From the NCBI RefSeq assembly GCF_007923255.1, contig NZ_VOHJ01000001.1, forward strand, positions 155,250-219,249: a DNA stretch of 64,000 nt. The letters are read 5' to 3'. This document shows, piece after piece, positions 52,567-60,702 of the stretch. Origin of the DNA: Vulcaniibacterium thermophilum (GTDB taxonomy: Bacteria > Pseudomonadota > Gammaproteobacteria > Xanthomonadales > Xanthomonadaceae). The translations under genes were made by a program, and so were the position numbers. The notes beneath the pieces were generated by a model. That model made no database searches, had not been told where the DNA came from, and saw only the letters and a list, made by a program, of their open reading frames with translations. How positions within the stretch are numbered: the stretch's first letter is position 1; the number at the start of each line of letters is the position of its first letter.

Positions 52567-53310
52567 ATGACCCAACCGCTGAAGGGTGAAATCGCGCTGG
52601 TTACCGGCGCCAGCCGCGGCATCGGCGCCGCCATCGCCGACGAACTGGCCGCGCAGGGCGCGACCGTGATCGGCACCGCGACCAGCGAGAGCGGCGCCGC
52701 CGCGATCGGCGAGCGTCTCGCGCCGCACGGCGGACAGGGCCGCGTGCTGAACGTGACCGACGGCGCGGCGATCGACGCGCTGATCGACGCGATCGCCAAG
52801 GAGATCGGCCCGATCGGCATCCTCGTCAACAACGCCGGCATCACCCGCGACAACCTGCTGATGCGGATGAAGGACGAGGACTGGCAGGCGATCCTCGACA
52901 CCAACCTGACCAGCGTCTACCGCACCTGCAAGGCGGTGATGCGCGGCATGATGAAGGCGCGCAAGGGCCGCATCATCAACATCGCCTCGGTGATCGGCGT
53001 CACCGGCAATGCGGGCCAGGCCAACTACGCGGCGGCGAAGGCCGGCATCATCGCCTTCAGCAAGTCGCTGGCGCGCGAGATCGGCAGCCGCAATGTCACC
53101 GTCAACGTGGTCGCGCCGGGCTTCATCGACACCGACATGACCCGCTCCCTGCCGGAGGACGCCAGGAACGCGATGCTCGGCCAGATCGCGCTCGGCCGCT
53201 TCGGCGAGCCGGCCGACGTCGCCCGCGCGGTGGCGTTCCTGGCCGGCCCGGCCGCCGCCTACATCACCGGCGAGACGCTGCACGTCAACGGCGGCATGTA
53301 CATGCCCTGA
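52567..53310 (+). CDS. fabG: 3-oxoacyl-[acyl-carrier-protein] reductase
   Basis: 247 aa. NADPH-dependent reduction of 3-ketoacyl-ACP. Cofactor motif TGASRGIG, NNAG, and catalytic S141, Y154 and K158 (ANYAAAKAG). ATG 52567 is preferred to ATG 52561 because AGGGAGA (52554-52560) lies 6 bases from the former and abuts the latter. Length is normal. Confidence 0.96.
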   Translation: MTQPLKGEIALVTGASRGIGAAIADELAAQGATVIGTATSESGAAAIGERLAPHGGQGRVLNVTDGAAIDALIDAIAKEIGPIGILVNNAGITRDNLLMRMKDEDWQAILDTNLTSVYRTCKAVMRGMMKARKGRIINIASVIGVTGNAGQANYAAAKAGIIAFSKSLAREIGSRNVTVNVVAPGFIDTDMTRSLPEDARNAMLGQIALGRFGEPADVARAVAFLAGPAAAYITGETLHVNGGMYMP

Positions 53311-53365
53311 GCCGCCACGGGGCGCGGTCGGCCCCGCCCGGGCGGTTGCACGGCCCGGTTTCCAC

Positions 53366-53371
53366 TACACT
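53366..53371 (+). promoter_or_regulatory. possible -10 box of an acpP promoter
   Basis: TACACT at 53366-53371 lies in the only AT-rich patch upstream of acpP. A -35-like GGTTGC/TTGCAC is near 53344-53351 at a less than ideal distance. acpP needs high expression and often has its own promoter, so this is plausible but weak. Confidence 0.35.
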
Positions 53372-53408
53372 ATCCCTTTGATTCAACCCTCCCGAGAGGA
53401 GCCATCAC

Positions 53409-53648
53409 ATGAGCAGCATCGAAGAGCGCGTCAAGAAGATCGTCGTTGAACAGCTTGGCGTCAAGGAAGAGGAAGTCACCAACAACGCTTCGTTCGTCGA
53501 CGACCTCGGCGCGGACTCGCTCGACACGGTCGAGCTGGTCATGGCCCTCGAGGAAGAGTTCGAGTGCGAGATCCCGGACGAAGAGGCCGAGAAGATCACC
53601 ACGGTCCAGCAGGCGATCGACTACATCAAGGCGCACGTCAAGGCCTGA
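53409..53648 (+). CDS. acpP: acyl carrier protein
   Basis: 79 aa, strongly acidic. Carries growing acyl chains on phosphopantetheine attached to S37 in the DSL motif ([19 protein letters not shown]). GAGAGGAG before the ATG is a good ribosome-binding site. Length and sequence are like E. coli AcpP. Two hairpins follow the stop and may reduce read-through into fabF. Confidence 0.98.
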   Translation: MSSIEERVKKIVVEQLGVKEEEVTNNASFVDDLGADSLDTVELVMALEEEFECEIPDEEAEKITTVQQAIDYIKAHVKA

Positions 53649-53668
53649 TCCGATCGCGGACGGCGCCG

Positions 53669-53711
53669 CTTGCGCGGTGCCGTCGTTCCGGGGCCGCGTC
53701 CGCGCGGCCCC
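53669..53711 (+). terminator. paired GC hairpins between acpP and fabF
   Basis: A stem GGCGCCGC/GCGGTGCC and then a perfect 9-bp stem GGGGCCGCG (53690-53698) with CGCGGCCCC (53703-53711) follow the acpP stop. A third GGGGCCG/CGGCCCC pair comes just after. No T-run is present, so partial attenuation or 3' end protection of the acpP message is more likely than full termination. Confidence 0.5.
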
Positions 53712-53837
53712 GTGCGTTTGGGGCCGCGTACGGCCCCGTACCCACGAGCCGACCGCCGTGGGCAGCCGGCGCAGCGGGCGCCGGCACCAAAGGCCGGCGC
53801 GCCGCCGGCGAGGTCACGACACACTCTGGAGTCCGTC

Positions 53838-55076
53838 ATGTCGAAACGCCGCGTAGTGGTCACCGGGATGGGCATCGTCTCCCCGCTTGGCAACGACCTC
53901 GCCAGCACCTGGGACGGCATCGTCAACGGCCGCTCGGGCATCGCCCCGGTGACGCATTTCGATGCGTCCGGCTTCCCGACCCGCATCGCCGGCGAGATCC
54001 GCGATTTCGACGTCACCCGCTGGGTGAGTCCGAAAGACGCCAAGAAGATGGACCCGTTCATCCACTACGGCGTGGCCGCCTCGCTGATGGCGATGGAGGA
54101 CGCGGGCCTGAAGGTGGACGAGTCCAATGCCGACCGCATCGGCGCGCTGATCGGTTCCGGCATCGGCGGCATCCTCGGCATCGAGGAACAGGCCATCAAG
54201 TACCACGAGGGCGGCCCGCGCAAGATCTCGCCGTTCTACGTGCCGAGCACGATCATCAACATGCTGCCGGGGCAGGTGTCGCTGCTCACCGGCATCAAGG
54301 GGCCGAACTTCTCGGCCGTGTCCGCCTGCGCGACGTCGAACCACTCGATCGGCGTGGCGATGCGGATGATCCAGTACGGCGATGCCGACGTGATGCTGGC
54401 CGGCGGCGCCGAGCGCGGATCCTCGCCGACCTCGATGGGCGGCTTCTGCGCGATGAAGGCGATGTCCACCCGCAACGACGAGCCGGCGAAGGCATCGCGT
54501 CCGTGGGACAAGGACCGCGACGGCTTCGTGCTCGGCGACGGCGCCGGCGTGCTGGTGCTGGAGGAATACGAGCACGCGAAGGCGCGCGGCGCGCGCATCT
54601 ACTGCGAGCTGGCCGGTTTCGGCGCCAGCTCCGACGCCTACCACATGACCGCGCCGAGCGAGGACGGCGAGGGCGCGGCGCGCTGCATGATCGCGGCGAT
54701 GAAGGATGCCGGCGTCAATGCCGACGAGGTCGGCTACCTCAACGCGCACGGCACCTCCACGCCGCTCGGCGACGTCGCCGAGACGCTGGCGATCAAGCGC
54801 GCGCTGGGCGAGCACGCCTACCGCACGATGGTCAGTTCGACCAAGTCGATGATCGGCCACCTGCTGGGCGCGGCCGGCGGCGCCGAGGCGATCTTCTCGG
54901 TGATGGCGCTGCACACCGGCATCATTCCGCCGACCATCAATCTCGACGAGCCCGGCGAGGGCTGCGACCTCGACTACGTGCCGAACGTGGCGCGCGAGGC
55001 CAAGGTCGACGTGGCGATGTCGAACGGTTTCGGCTTCGGCGGCACCAACGGCACGCTGATCTTCCGGCGGATCTGA
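53838..55076 (+). CDS. fabF: 3-oxoacyl-[acyl-carrier-protein] synthase II
   Basis: 412 aa. Elongates acyl-ACP with malonyl-ACP. Triad C164 (SACATSNHSIG), H304 (NAHGTSTPLGD) and H341 (GHLLGAAGG), with K336 nearby; one residue shifted from E. coli FabF. ATG 53838 is preferred to the longer frame from 53670, whose extra sequence is low-complexity. pabB follows beyond a short repeat-like gap. Confidence 0.96.
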   Translation: MSKRRVVVTGMGIVSPLGNDLASTWDGIVNGRSGIAPVTHFDASGFPTRIAGEIRDFDVTRWVSPKDAKKMDPFIHYGVAASLMAMEDAGLKVDESNADRIGALIGSGIGGILGIEEQAIKYHEGGPRKISPFYVPSTIINMLPGQVSLLTGIKGPNFSAVSACATSNHSIGVAMRMIQYGDADVMLAGGAERGSSPTSMGGFCAMKAMSTRNDEPAKASRPWDKDRDGFVLGDGAGVLVLEEYEHAKARGARIYCELAGFGASSDAYHMTAPSEDGEGAARCMIAAMKDAGVNADEVGYLNAHGTSTPLGDVAETLAIKRALGEHAYRTMVSSTKSMIGHLLGAAGGAEAIFSVMALHTGIIPPTINLDEPGEGCDLDYVPNVAREAKVDVAMSNGFGFGGTNGTLIFRRI

Positions 55077-55102
55077 AGAAGCCGGGCTTGGGACTTCGGC
55101 TT

Positions 55103-55156
55103 TCGGGATTCGGCGCGCCGCAGCTTCGCTCTCCCGAATCCCGAATCCCGATCCCG
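55103..55156. repeat. inverted heptamer remnant (CCCGAAT type)
   Basis: TCGGGATTCGG (55103-55113) faces a run of CCCGAAT units (55133-55156: CCCGAAT, CCCGAAT, CCCGATC...). The units match the arrays at 28.1 and 37.0 kb. It lies between fabF and pabB and may form a hairpin. Confidence 0.65.
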
Positions 55157-55167
55157 CATCCCACCCG

Positions 55168-56520
55168 ATGATCCTGACCCGCGCGCTGCCCGCCGGCTTC
55201 GACCTGCTGGCGCTGCACCGGCTCGCGCCGCAGCGCTATCCGGTGCTGCTGGAGTCGAGCGCGCACGGCACCGCGCAGGGGCGCTGGGATCTGCTGCTGG
55301 CGACGGGCGGCGAAGCGCTCGTGTGCGGGCGCGATGGCGTCACCCGCGACCACACCGGACGCGCGCTGCCCGGCGGCTTCCTGGATGCGCTCGACGCCGC
55401 CTGGCAGGCGTTGCGGGTGCCGCGCGACGAACCGCGCTGGCCGTTCCGCGGCGGCTGGGCGTTGCTTTTGGCCTACGAGCTGGCGGGCGAGGTCGAGCCG
55501 GTGCTGCGCCTGCCGCAGGCCGAAGGCGCGCTGCCGGTGGCGATCGCGCTGCGCTGCCCGGCGGCCGTGCTGCGCGATCGCGTGACCGGCGAATGCGTGG
55601 CGGTGGCGGAGCCCGAACACGCGGCGCTGCTCGATGCGATCGAAGGCGATGCGCGGGCGGCGGGCGAAGTCGCACCGCCGGCGTGGACGCCGCCGGTCGC
55701 GCTCGAGGAGGACGCGCCCGCGCGCTTCACCGACGGGGTCGCGCGCGTGCTCGACTACCTCGCCGCCGGCGACGTGTTCCAGGTGAACCTGTCGCGCGGC
55801 TGGCGCGCGCGTTTCGCGCAGGCGCCGGAGCCGGCGGCGCTGTTCGCGCAGTTGCGGCGCCACAACCCCGCTCCGTTCGCCGGCCTGTTCGCGCAGGCCG
55901 ACTGGGCGGTGGTGAGCTCTTCGCCGGAGCGGCTGGTCGCGATCCGCGGCGAGAGCGTGGAGACGCGTCCGATCGCCGGCACCCGGCCGCGTCTGCCGGG
56001 CGACGACGAGGCCGCGCGCATCCGCGAGCTGGTCGGACATCCGAAGGAACGCGCCGAGCACGTGATGCTGATCGACCTCGAACGCAACGACCTCGGCCGC
56101 GTCTGCGCGCCCGGCAGCGTCGAGGTCGACGAGCTGATGACGGTGGAGAGCTACGCCCACGTGCACCACATCGTCAGCAACGTGCGCGGCCGCCTGCGCG
56201 CGGACGCCACGCCCGGCGCGGTGATCCGCGCGGTGTTTCCCGGCGGCACCATCACCGGCTGTCCGAAGGTGCGCTGCATGCAGATCATCGCCGAGCTCGA
56301 AGGCGTCGGCCGCGGCGCCTACACCGGGGCGATGGGCTGGCTGAACCGCGACGGCGACCTCGACCTCAACATCCTGATCCGCACCGCCGAGCTCGAGGGC
56401 GACACCCTGCGTTTCCGCACCGGCGCCGGCATCGTGATCGACTCGGTGCCCGAGCGCGAGCTGGAGGAAACCCGCGCCAAGGCCCGCGGGCTGCTGCGCG
56501 CGCTGGGAAACGCGTCGTAG
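55168..56520 (+). CDS. pabB: aminodeoxychorismate synthase component I
   Basis: 450 aa. Adds ammonia to chorismate, giving 4-amino-4-deoxychorismate for folate. The chorismate-binding core is intact: VFQVNLSRGWRARF, LIDLERNDLGRVC, FPGGTITGCPKVRCM and GAYTGAMGWLNRDG. The key loop reads PIAGTRP (A270), where E. coli PabB has PIKGT with a covalent Lys; Ala is the TrpE-like state. pabC directly follows (116 bases), which is why PabB rather than TrpE is called. The N-terminal half is divergent. Confidence 0.85.
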   Translation: MILTRALPAGFDLLALHRLAPQRYPVLLESSAHGTAQGRWDLLLATGGEALVCGRDGVTRDHTGRALPGGFLDALDAAWQALRVPRDEPRWPFRGGWALLLAYELAGEVEPVLRLPQAEGALPVAIALRCPAAVLRDRVTGECVAVAEPEHAALLDAIEGDARAAGEVAPPAWTPPVALEEDAPARFTDGVARVLDYLAAGDVFQVNLSRGWRARFAQAPEPAALFAQLRRHNPAPFAGLFAQADWAVVSSSPERLVAIRGESVETRPIAGTRPRLPGDDEAARIRELVGHPKERAEHVMLIDLERNDLGRVCAPGSVEVDELMTVESYAHVHHIVSNVRGRLRADATPGAVIRAVFPGGTITGCPKVRCMQIIAELEGVGRGAYTGAMGWLNRDGDLDLNILIRTAELEGDTLRFRTGAGIVIDSVPERELEETRAKARGLLRALGNAS

Positions 56521-56636
56521 GAGGCTTCGGCCGCGACCGCATGCCGTGATGCGCGACGCCTTCGTCCCGCGCGGCCGGCGCCACGGTCACGGTGTTCGCC
56601 CGCTAGACTGCCCCATCCCGTGACGTTCCCGACCGC

Positions 56637-57473
56637 GTGACCGCGCCTCCGCCCCGTTTCCGTCTGTTCCGCGGCGATCGGCCGCTGGATGCGTTGCCGT
56701 CCGACGACCGCGGACTCGCCTACGGCGACGGCCTGTTCGAGACGATGCGCGCGCATCGCGGCGATGTGCCGTGGTGGGAGGCGCACTGGGCGCGGTTGGC
56801 GCAGGGCGCCGCGCGTTTAGGCCTGCCGCTGCCCGATCCGGCGCAGGTGCGCGCCGAAGCCGGGGCGTTGCTCGCCGGCGACGACGCGGTGCTGAAGCTG
56901 GTCGTGACGCGCGGCAGCGGCGGTCGCGGCTATGCGCCGCCGCGCGACGCCGCGCCCACCTGGCTGCTGGCGCGCCATCCGCTGCCGCCGGCCGCGCCCG
57001 AGGAAGGCATCGTGCTGCGCTGGTGCCGCACCGCGCTGGCGCTGCAGCCGGCGCTGGCCGGAATGAAGCACTGCAACCGGCTCGAACAGGTGCTCGCCCG
57101 GCGCGAATGGGACGAGCCCGGCAGCGCCGACCGCGACGCCGACGAAGGGCTGATGTGCTCCACCGAAGGCGACGTGGTGTGCGCCACCGCCGGCAACCTG
57201 TTCGCGCTGCGCGGCGGCCGCTGGCACACGCCACCGGTGGATCGCTGCGGCGTGGCGGGCGTGTGTCGCGCCTGGCTGGTTCCGCGCACGCAGGCGGTTG
57301 TGGTCCGGCTGTCGCCGGAGGATGTCGAACGCGCCGAGGCGCTGTTCGTCTGCAATGCCGTGCGGGGTATCCTGCCGGTCGCGCGGCTCGGCCGTCGCCG
57401 CTGGCCGCCGCACCCCGCGGTGGACGCCCTGCGGCGCGCGCTGGCCGACGCGCATCCCGGACTCGTGCTCTAG
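56637..57473 (+). CDS. pabC: aminodeoxychorismate lyase
   Basis: 278 aa from GTG 56637. PLP enzyme (fold type IV) that releases pyruvate from aminodeoxychorismate to leave 4-aminobenzoate. Schiff-base K144 in GMKHCNRLEQVLARREW; LAYGDGLFETMR and STEGDVVCATAGNLFAL are the other signatures. It sits between pabB and mltG as in many proteobacteria, with the mltG SD overlapping its stop. Confidence 0.93.
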   Translation: MTAPPPRFRLFRGDRPLDALPSDDRGLAYGDGLFETMRAHRGDVPWWEAHWARLAQGAARLGLPLPDPAQVRAEAGALLAGDDAVLKLVVTRGSGGRGYAPPRDAAPTWLLARHPLPPAAPEEGIVLRWCRTALALQPALAGMKHCNRLEQVLARREWDEPGSADRDADEGLMCSTEGDVVCATAGNLFALRGGRWHTPPVDRCGVAGVCRAWLVPRTQAVVVRLSPEDVERAEALFVCNAVRGILPVARLGRRRWPPHPAVDALRRALADAHPGLVL

Positions 57474-57481
57474 GAGGTTTC

Positions 57482-58543
57482 GTGGCCCGCAGCCGCACGC
57501 GCCGCTTCGGCGGTTTCCTGCTCGTGCTGATCGCGCTCGCCGTGGCGGTCGCCGCCTGGGGCTGGCAGCGCTATGCCGCGTTCGTCGACGCGCCGCTGGC
57601 CACGGTGGAAGCGGGCACGCGGGTGGAGGTTTCGCCGGGCGACTCGCTGCCGGCGGTGCTGCGCAAGCTGCGCGAGGCCGGCGTGCGACAGGGCGACGAC
57701 TGGGCGTGGCGGCTGCTCGCGCAGCAGCTCGGCGCCGCCGGCCGGCTGCAGGTGGGCGAGTACGAACTCACGCCGCAGACCACGCCGAAGGCGCTGCTGA
57801 CCGCCATGCGCGACGGCCGCGTGGTCAGCTACCGCTTCACCATCGTGCCCGGCTGGAACATCCGCGACCTGCGCGCGGCGCTCGCCCGTGCGAAACCGCT
57901 CAGGCAGACGATCCAGACGATGGACGATGCCGCGCTGATGAAGGCGCTCGGCCATCCCGGACAGCATCCCGAGGGCCGCTTCCTGCCGGAAACCTACCAC
58001 TACGGCAGCCGCGACCGCGATCTCGACGTGCTCAGACGCGCCCATGCGGCGATGGAGGAAGCGCTGCAACGCGCCTGGGCGCAGCGTGCGCCGGACAGCG
58101 TGCTGAAGTCGCCCGAGGAACTGCTCACCCTCGCCTCGATCGTCGAGAAGGAGACCGGCGTGGCCGAGGAGCGCCCGCGCATCGCCGGCCTGTTCGCGCG
58201 GCGCCTCGAGCTCGGCATGAAGCTGCAGACCGACCCGACCGTGATCTACGGCCTCGGCACGAACTACGACGGCAACCTGCGGCGCGTGCACCTCGACACC
58301 GACACCCCGTACAACACCTACACCCGCACCGGCCTGCCGCCGACACCGATCGCGATGCCCAGCGAGGATGCGCTGATGGCTGCGGCCAAGCCGGCGCCGG
58401 GCGAGGATCTGTATTTCGTCGCGGTCGGCGACGGCAGCGGCCGTCACCGCTTCGCGCGCACGCTGGAGGAGCACAACGCCAACGTGCGCGCCTACCTGCA
58501 GCAGTACCGCGCCGCGCGCCGGGCCGAGGCGGAACGCCGATGA
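57482..58543 (+). CDS. mltG: endolytic transglycosylase MltG
   Basis: 353 aa from GTG 57482 with GGAGG 4 bases upstream. Inner-membrane protein that cuts nascent peptidoglycan strands. One N-terminal helix (FGGFLLVLIALAVAVAAWGW), then a LysM-like and YceG domain with EGRFLPETYHYG and the catalytic E222 in SIVEKETGVAEER. The stop overlaps the tmk start (ATGA). Confidence 0.95.
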   Translation: MARSRTRRFGGFLLVLIALAVAVAAWGWQRYAAFVDAPLATVEAGTRVEVSPGDSLPAVLRKLREAGVRQGDDWAWRLLAQQLGAAGRLQVGEYELTPQTTPKALLTAMRDGRVVSYRFTIVPGWNIRDLRAALARAKPLRQTIQTMDDAALMKALGHPGQHPEGRFLPETYHYGSRDRDLDVLRRAHAAMEEALQRAWAQRAPDSVLKSPEELLTLASIVEKETGVAEERPRIAGLFARRLELGMKLQTDPTVIYGLGTNYDGNLRRVHLDTDTPYNTYTRTGLPPTPIAMPSEDALMAAAKPAPGEDLYFVAVGDGSGRHRFARTLEEHNANVRAYLQQYRAARRAEAERR

Positions 58544-59181
58544 GCCTGCGGACCGAGCCGCGGCTGATCACGCTGGAAGGCGGCGAGGGCGCGGGCAAGA
58601 CCACGGTGCTGACCGCGCTGCGCGATGCGCTGCTGGAATCCGGGCACGAGGTGGTCAGCACGCGCGAGCCCGGCGGTACGCCGCTGGCCGAACAGATCCG
58701 CACCCTGCTGCTGGCCGGCGACCACGAGCCGCCCGCGCCCGAGACCGAACTGCTGCTGATGTTCGCCGCGCGCGCCCAGCACGTGCGCGAGACCGTGCTG
58801 CCCGCGCTGCGCCGCGGCGCATTCGTGCTCAGCGACCGCTTCACCGATTCCAGCTACGCCTACCAGGGCGGCGCGCGCGGGCTCGATCCGGCGTTCATCG
58901 CAGAACTGGAGCGGCGCGCGGTCGGCATCCGTCCGGGGCTGACGCTGCTGCTCGACGTGCCGGTCGCGCACGGGCGCGAACGCACGCGCGGGCGCGACGT
59001 GTATCCCGACCGCATCGAGCGCGAGCAGGACGCGTTCTTCGAAAAGGTGCGCGCCGCCTTCCGCGAACGCGCGCAGGCCGAACCCGGGCGCATCCGGGTG
59101 ATCGACGCCACGCCGGCCCCCGAGCGCGTGGTCGCGGCGGCCGTCGGCGCGCTGCGCGCCTACCTGGAGACGCTGCGATGA
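58540..59181 (+). CDS. tmk: thymidylate kinase
   Basis: 213 aa. Phosphorylates dTMP to dTDP. P-loop EGGEGAGKTTVL, DR motif LSDRFTDSSYAYQGG and the lid-region RTRGRDVYPDRIE are clear. Start overlaps the mltG stop, and its stop overlaps the holB start, so mltG-tmk-holB-pilZ are translationally coupled. Confidence 0.96.
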   Translation: MSLRTEPRLITLEGGEGAGKTTVLTALRDALLESGHEVVSTREPGGTPLAEQIRTLLLAGDHEPPAPETELLLMFAARAQHVRETVLPALRRGAFVLSDRFTDSSYAYQGGARGLDPAFIAELERRAVGIRPGLTLLLDVPVAHGRERTRGRDVYPDRIEREQDAFFEKVRAAFRERAQAEPGRIRVIDATPAPERVVAAAVGALRAYLETLR

Positions 59182-60149
59182 CCGCGTTCGCGCCGTGGCA
59201 GCAGCGGCCGTACGCGCAGGCGGTGGCGGCGCTCGAAGGCGGCCGCCTCGGTCATGCGCTGCTGTTCTGCGGGCCGGCCCGGCTCGGCAAGCGCGCGGTG
59301 GCCGAACGGCTTGCGCAGCGCCTGCTGTGCCCGCAGCGACGGCCCGACGGCGAGCCCTGCGGCGCATGCCGCAGTTGCCATCTGCTGGCGAGCGGGACGC
59401 ATCCCGACTTCCACGCCGTCGGACTGGAGATGAACCGCGAAGGCACGCGTCTGCGCACCGAGATCGTCATCGAGCAGGTGCGCGCGGTCTCGGAGAAGCT
59501 GGCGCTCACGCCGCAGTACGGCAGCGCGCAGGTCGCACTGATCGATCCCGCCGAGGCGATGAACGCGGCCGCGTACAACGCGCTGCTGAAGACGCTCGAG
59601 GAACCGGTGCCCGGTCGTTATCTGTGGCTGGTCAGCGCGCATCCGGCGCGCTTGCCGGCCACCATCCGCAGCCGCTGCCAGCGGCTCGAATTCCGTCTGC
59701 CGCCGCGGCAGGAAGCGCTCGACTGGCTGCGCGCGCAGGGCCATGCCGGGCGCGATGCGGTCGAGGCGCTCGAGGCCGCGCGCGGTCACCCCGGGCTGGC
59801 GGATGCCTGGCTGCAGGGCGAGGGGCTGGCGCTGCGGCGCGAGGTCGCGCGCGATCTCGACCAGTTGGCGCGCGGCGATGCGGACGTGCTGGGCACGGCG
59901 CAGCGCTGGACCGGCGACGAGCACGCCGAGCTGCGGTTGCGTCACGCCGCCGATCTGGCCCTCGACCGCGCCGCGCGCGACTTGACCGAGCCGGCGCAGG
60001 TGCGCAGGCTGGGGGCCTGGTTCGAACGGGCCAACCGCACCCGCGATCTGCTGCGCACCACGGTGCGCGCGGATCTCGCGGTGGCCGAGCTGTTGATGGC
60101 CTGGCGCGACGGCGAGCCGCGTCCGGCGGACACCGGGAGCAAGCGATGA
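59178..60149 (+). CDS. holB: DNA polymerase III subunit delta'
   Basis: 323 aa. Clamp-loader stator. AAA+ fold with a degenerate P-loop (FCGPARLGKRAVAERLA), zinc-module cysteines in CGACRSCHLL, and the SRC-like motif IRSRCQRLEFR. LLKTLEEP is the typical signature. Overlaps tmk by 4 bases and the pilZ gene by 4. Confidence 0.95.
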   Translation: MTAFAPWQQRPYAQAVAALEGGRLGHALLFCGPARLGKRAVAERLAQRLLCPQRRPDGEPCGACRSCHLLASGTHPDFHAVGLEMNREGTRLRTEIVIEQVRAVSEKLALTPQYGSAQVALIDPAEAMNAAAYNALLKTLEEPVPGRYLWLVSAHPARLPATIRSRCQRLEFRLPPRQEALDWLRAQGHAGRDAVEALEAARGHPGLADAWLQGEGLALRREVARDLDQLARGDADVLGTAQRWTGDEHAELRLRHAADLALDRAARDLTEPAQVRRLGAWFERANRTRDLLRTTVRADLAVAELLMAWRDGEPRPADTGSKR

Positions 60150-60508
60150 GTGCAACGGGAGCGGGCGCAGGGCGGCAGGGCATCCTGTCGGTCGCGATCA
60201 AGGACAAGGCGCAGCTTTACAACGCCTACATGCCCTTCCTGAAGTCCGGCGGCCTGTTCGTGCCCACGCCGAAGCGCTACTTCCTCGGCGACGAGGTCTT
60301 CCTGCTGGTGACCCTGCCGGATTCGGCCGAGCGCCTGCCGGTGGCGGGCAAGGTGGTATGGGTCACCCCGGTCGGTGCGCAGGGCAATCGCCCCGCCGGC
60401 ATCGGCGTGCAGTTCGCCGACAGCGCCGAAGGCGAGGCCATCAAGGGCAAGATCGAGACGCTGCTCGCAGGCCAGCTCAGCGGCGAGCGGCCGACGCACA
60501 CGATGTGA
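60146..60508 (+). CDS. pilZ: PilZ-domain protein, type IV pilus assembly type
   Basis: 120 aa. Matches the original PilZ of Pseudomonas and Xanthomonas, needed for type IV pilus function and not binding c-di-GMP: the RxxxR and DxSxxG motifs of binding PilZ domains are absent, while KSGGLFVPTPKRYFLGDEVF and GIGVQFAD are kept. It is the last gene of the mltG-tmk-holB-pilZ run, overlapping holB, the order found in both genera. Confidence 0.93.
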   Translation: MSATGAGAGRQGILSVAIKDKAQLYNAYMPFLKSGGLFVPTPKRYFLGDEVFLLVTLPDSAERLPVAGKVVWVTPVGAQGNRPAGIGVQFADSAEGEAIKGKIETLLAGQLSGERPTHTM

Positions 60509-60553
60509 GCCGCCGGCGAGGCGCGCCCGTCGCCTCGAGCCCACGTGTTCTGC

Positions 60554-60622
60554 AGGAGCGGCTTCAGCCGCGAAACAGGATGCCTGCCAGGCTTCCGGGT
60601 CGCGGCTGAAGCGGCTCCCACA
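60554..60622. repeat. inverted repeat, GCGGCTTCAGCCGC family
   Basis: AGGAGCGGCTTCAGCCGCGA (60554-60573) and CGCGGCTGAAGCGGCTCC (60601-60618) form an inverted repeat around a 27-base centre. It lies between the pilZ stop and the convergent multifunctional enzyme stop and may act as a two-way terminator. Similar sequence is at 51308. Confidence 0.75.
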
Positions 60623-60702
60623 ACGGTGGGCGACCTCAGGCGCGCATCGACGCATGCCGCGCGCGGCGCGGAGTCGCCTTCGGGCTCGTCCGCGCCGCGC
60701 TC

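Noticed and set aside
55168..56520. Anthranilate synthase TrpE
   Set aside because: The PIAGT loop fits TrpE, but pabC follows directly and no trp genes are near; PabB remains more likely.
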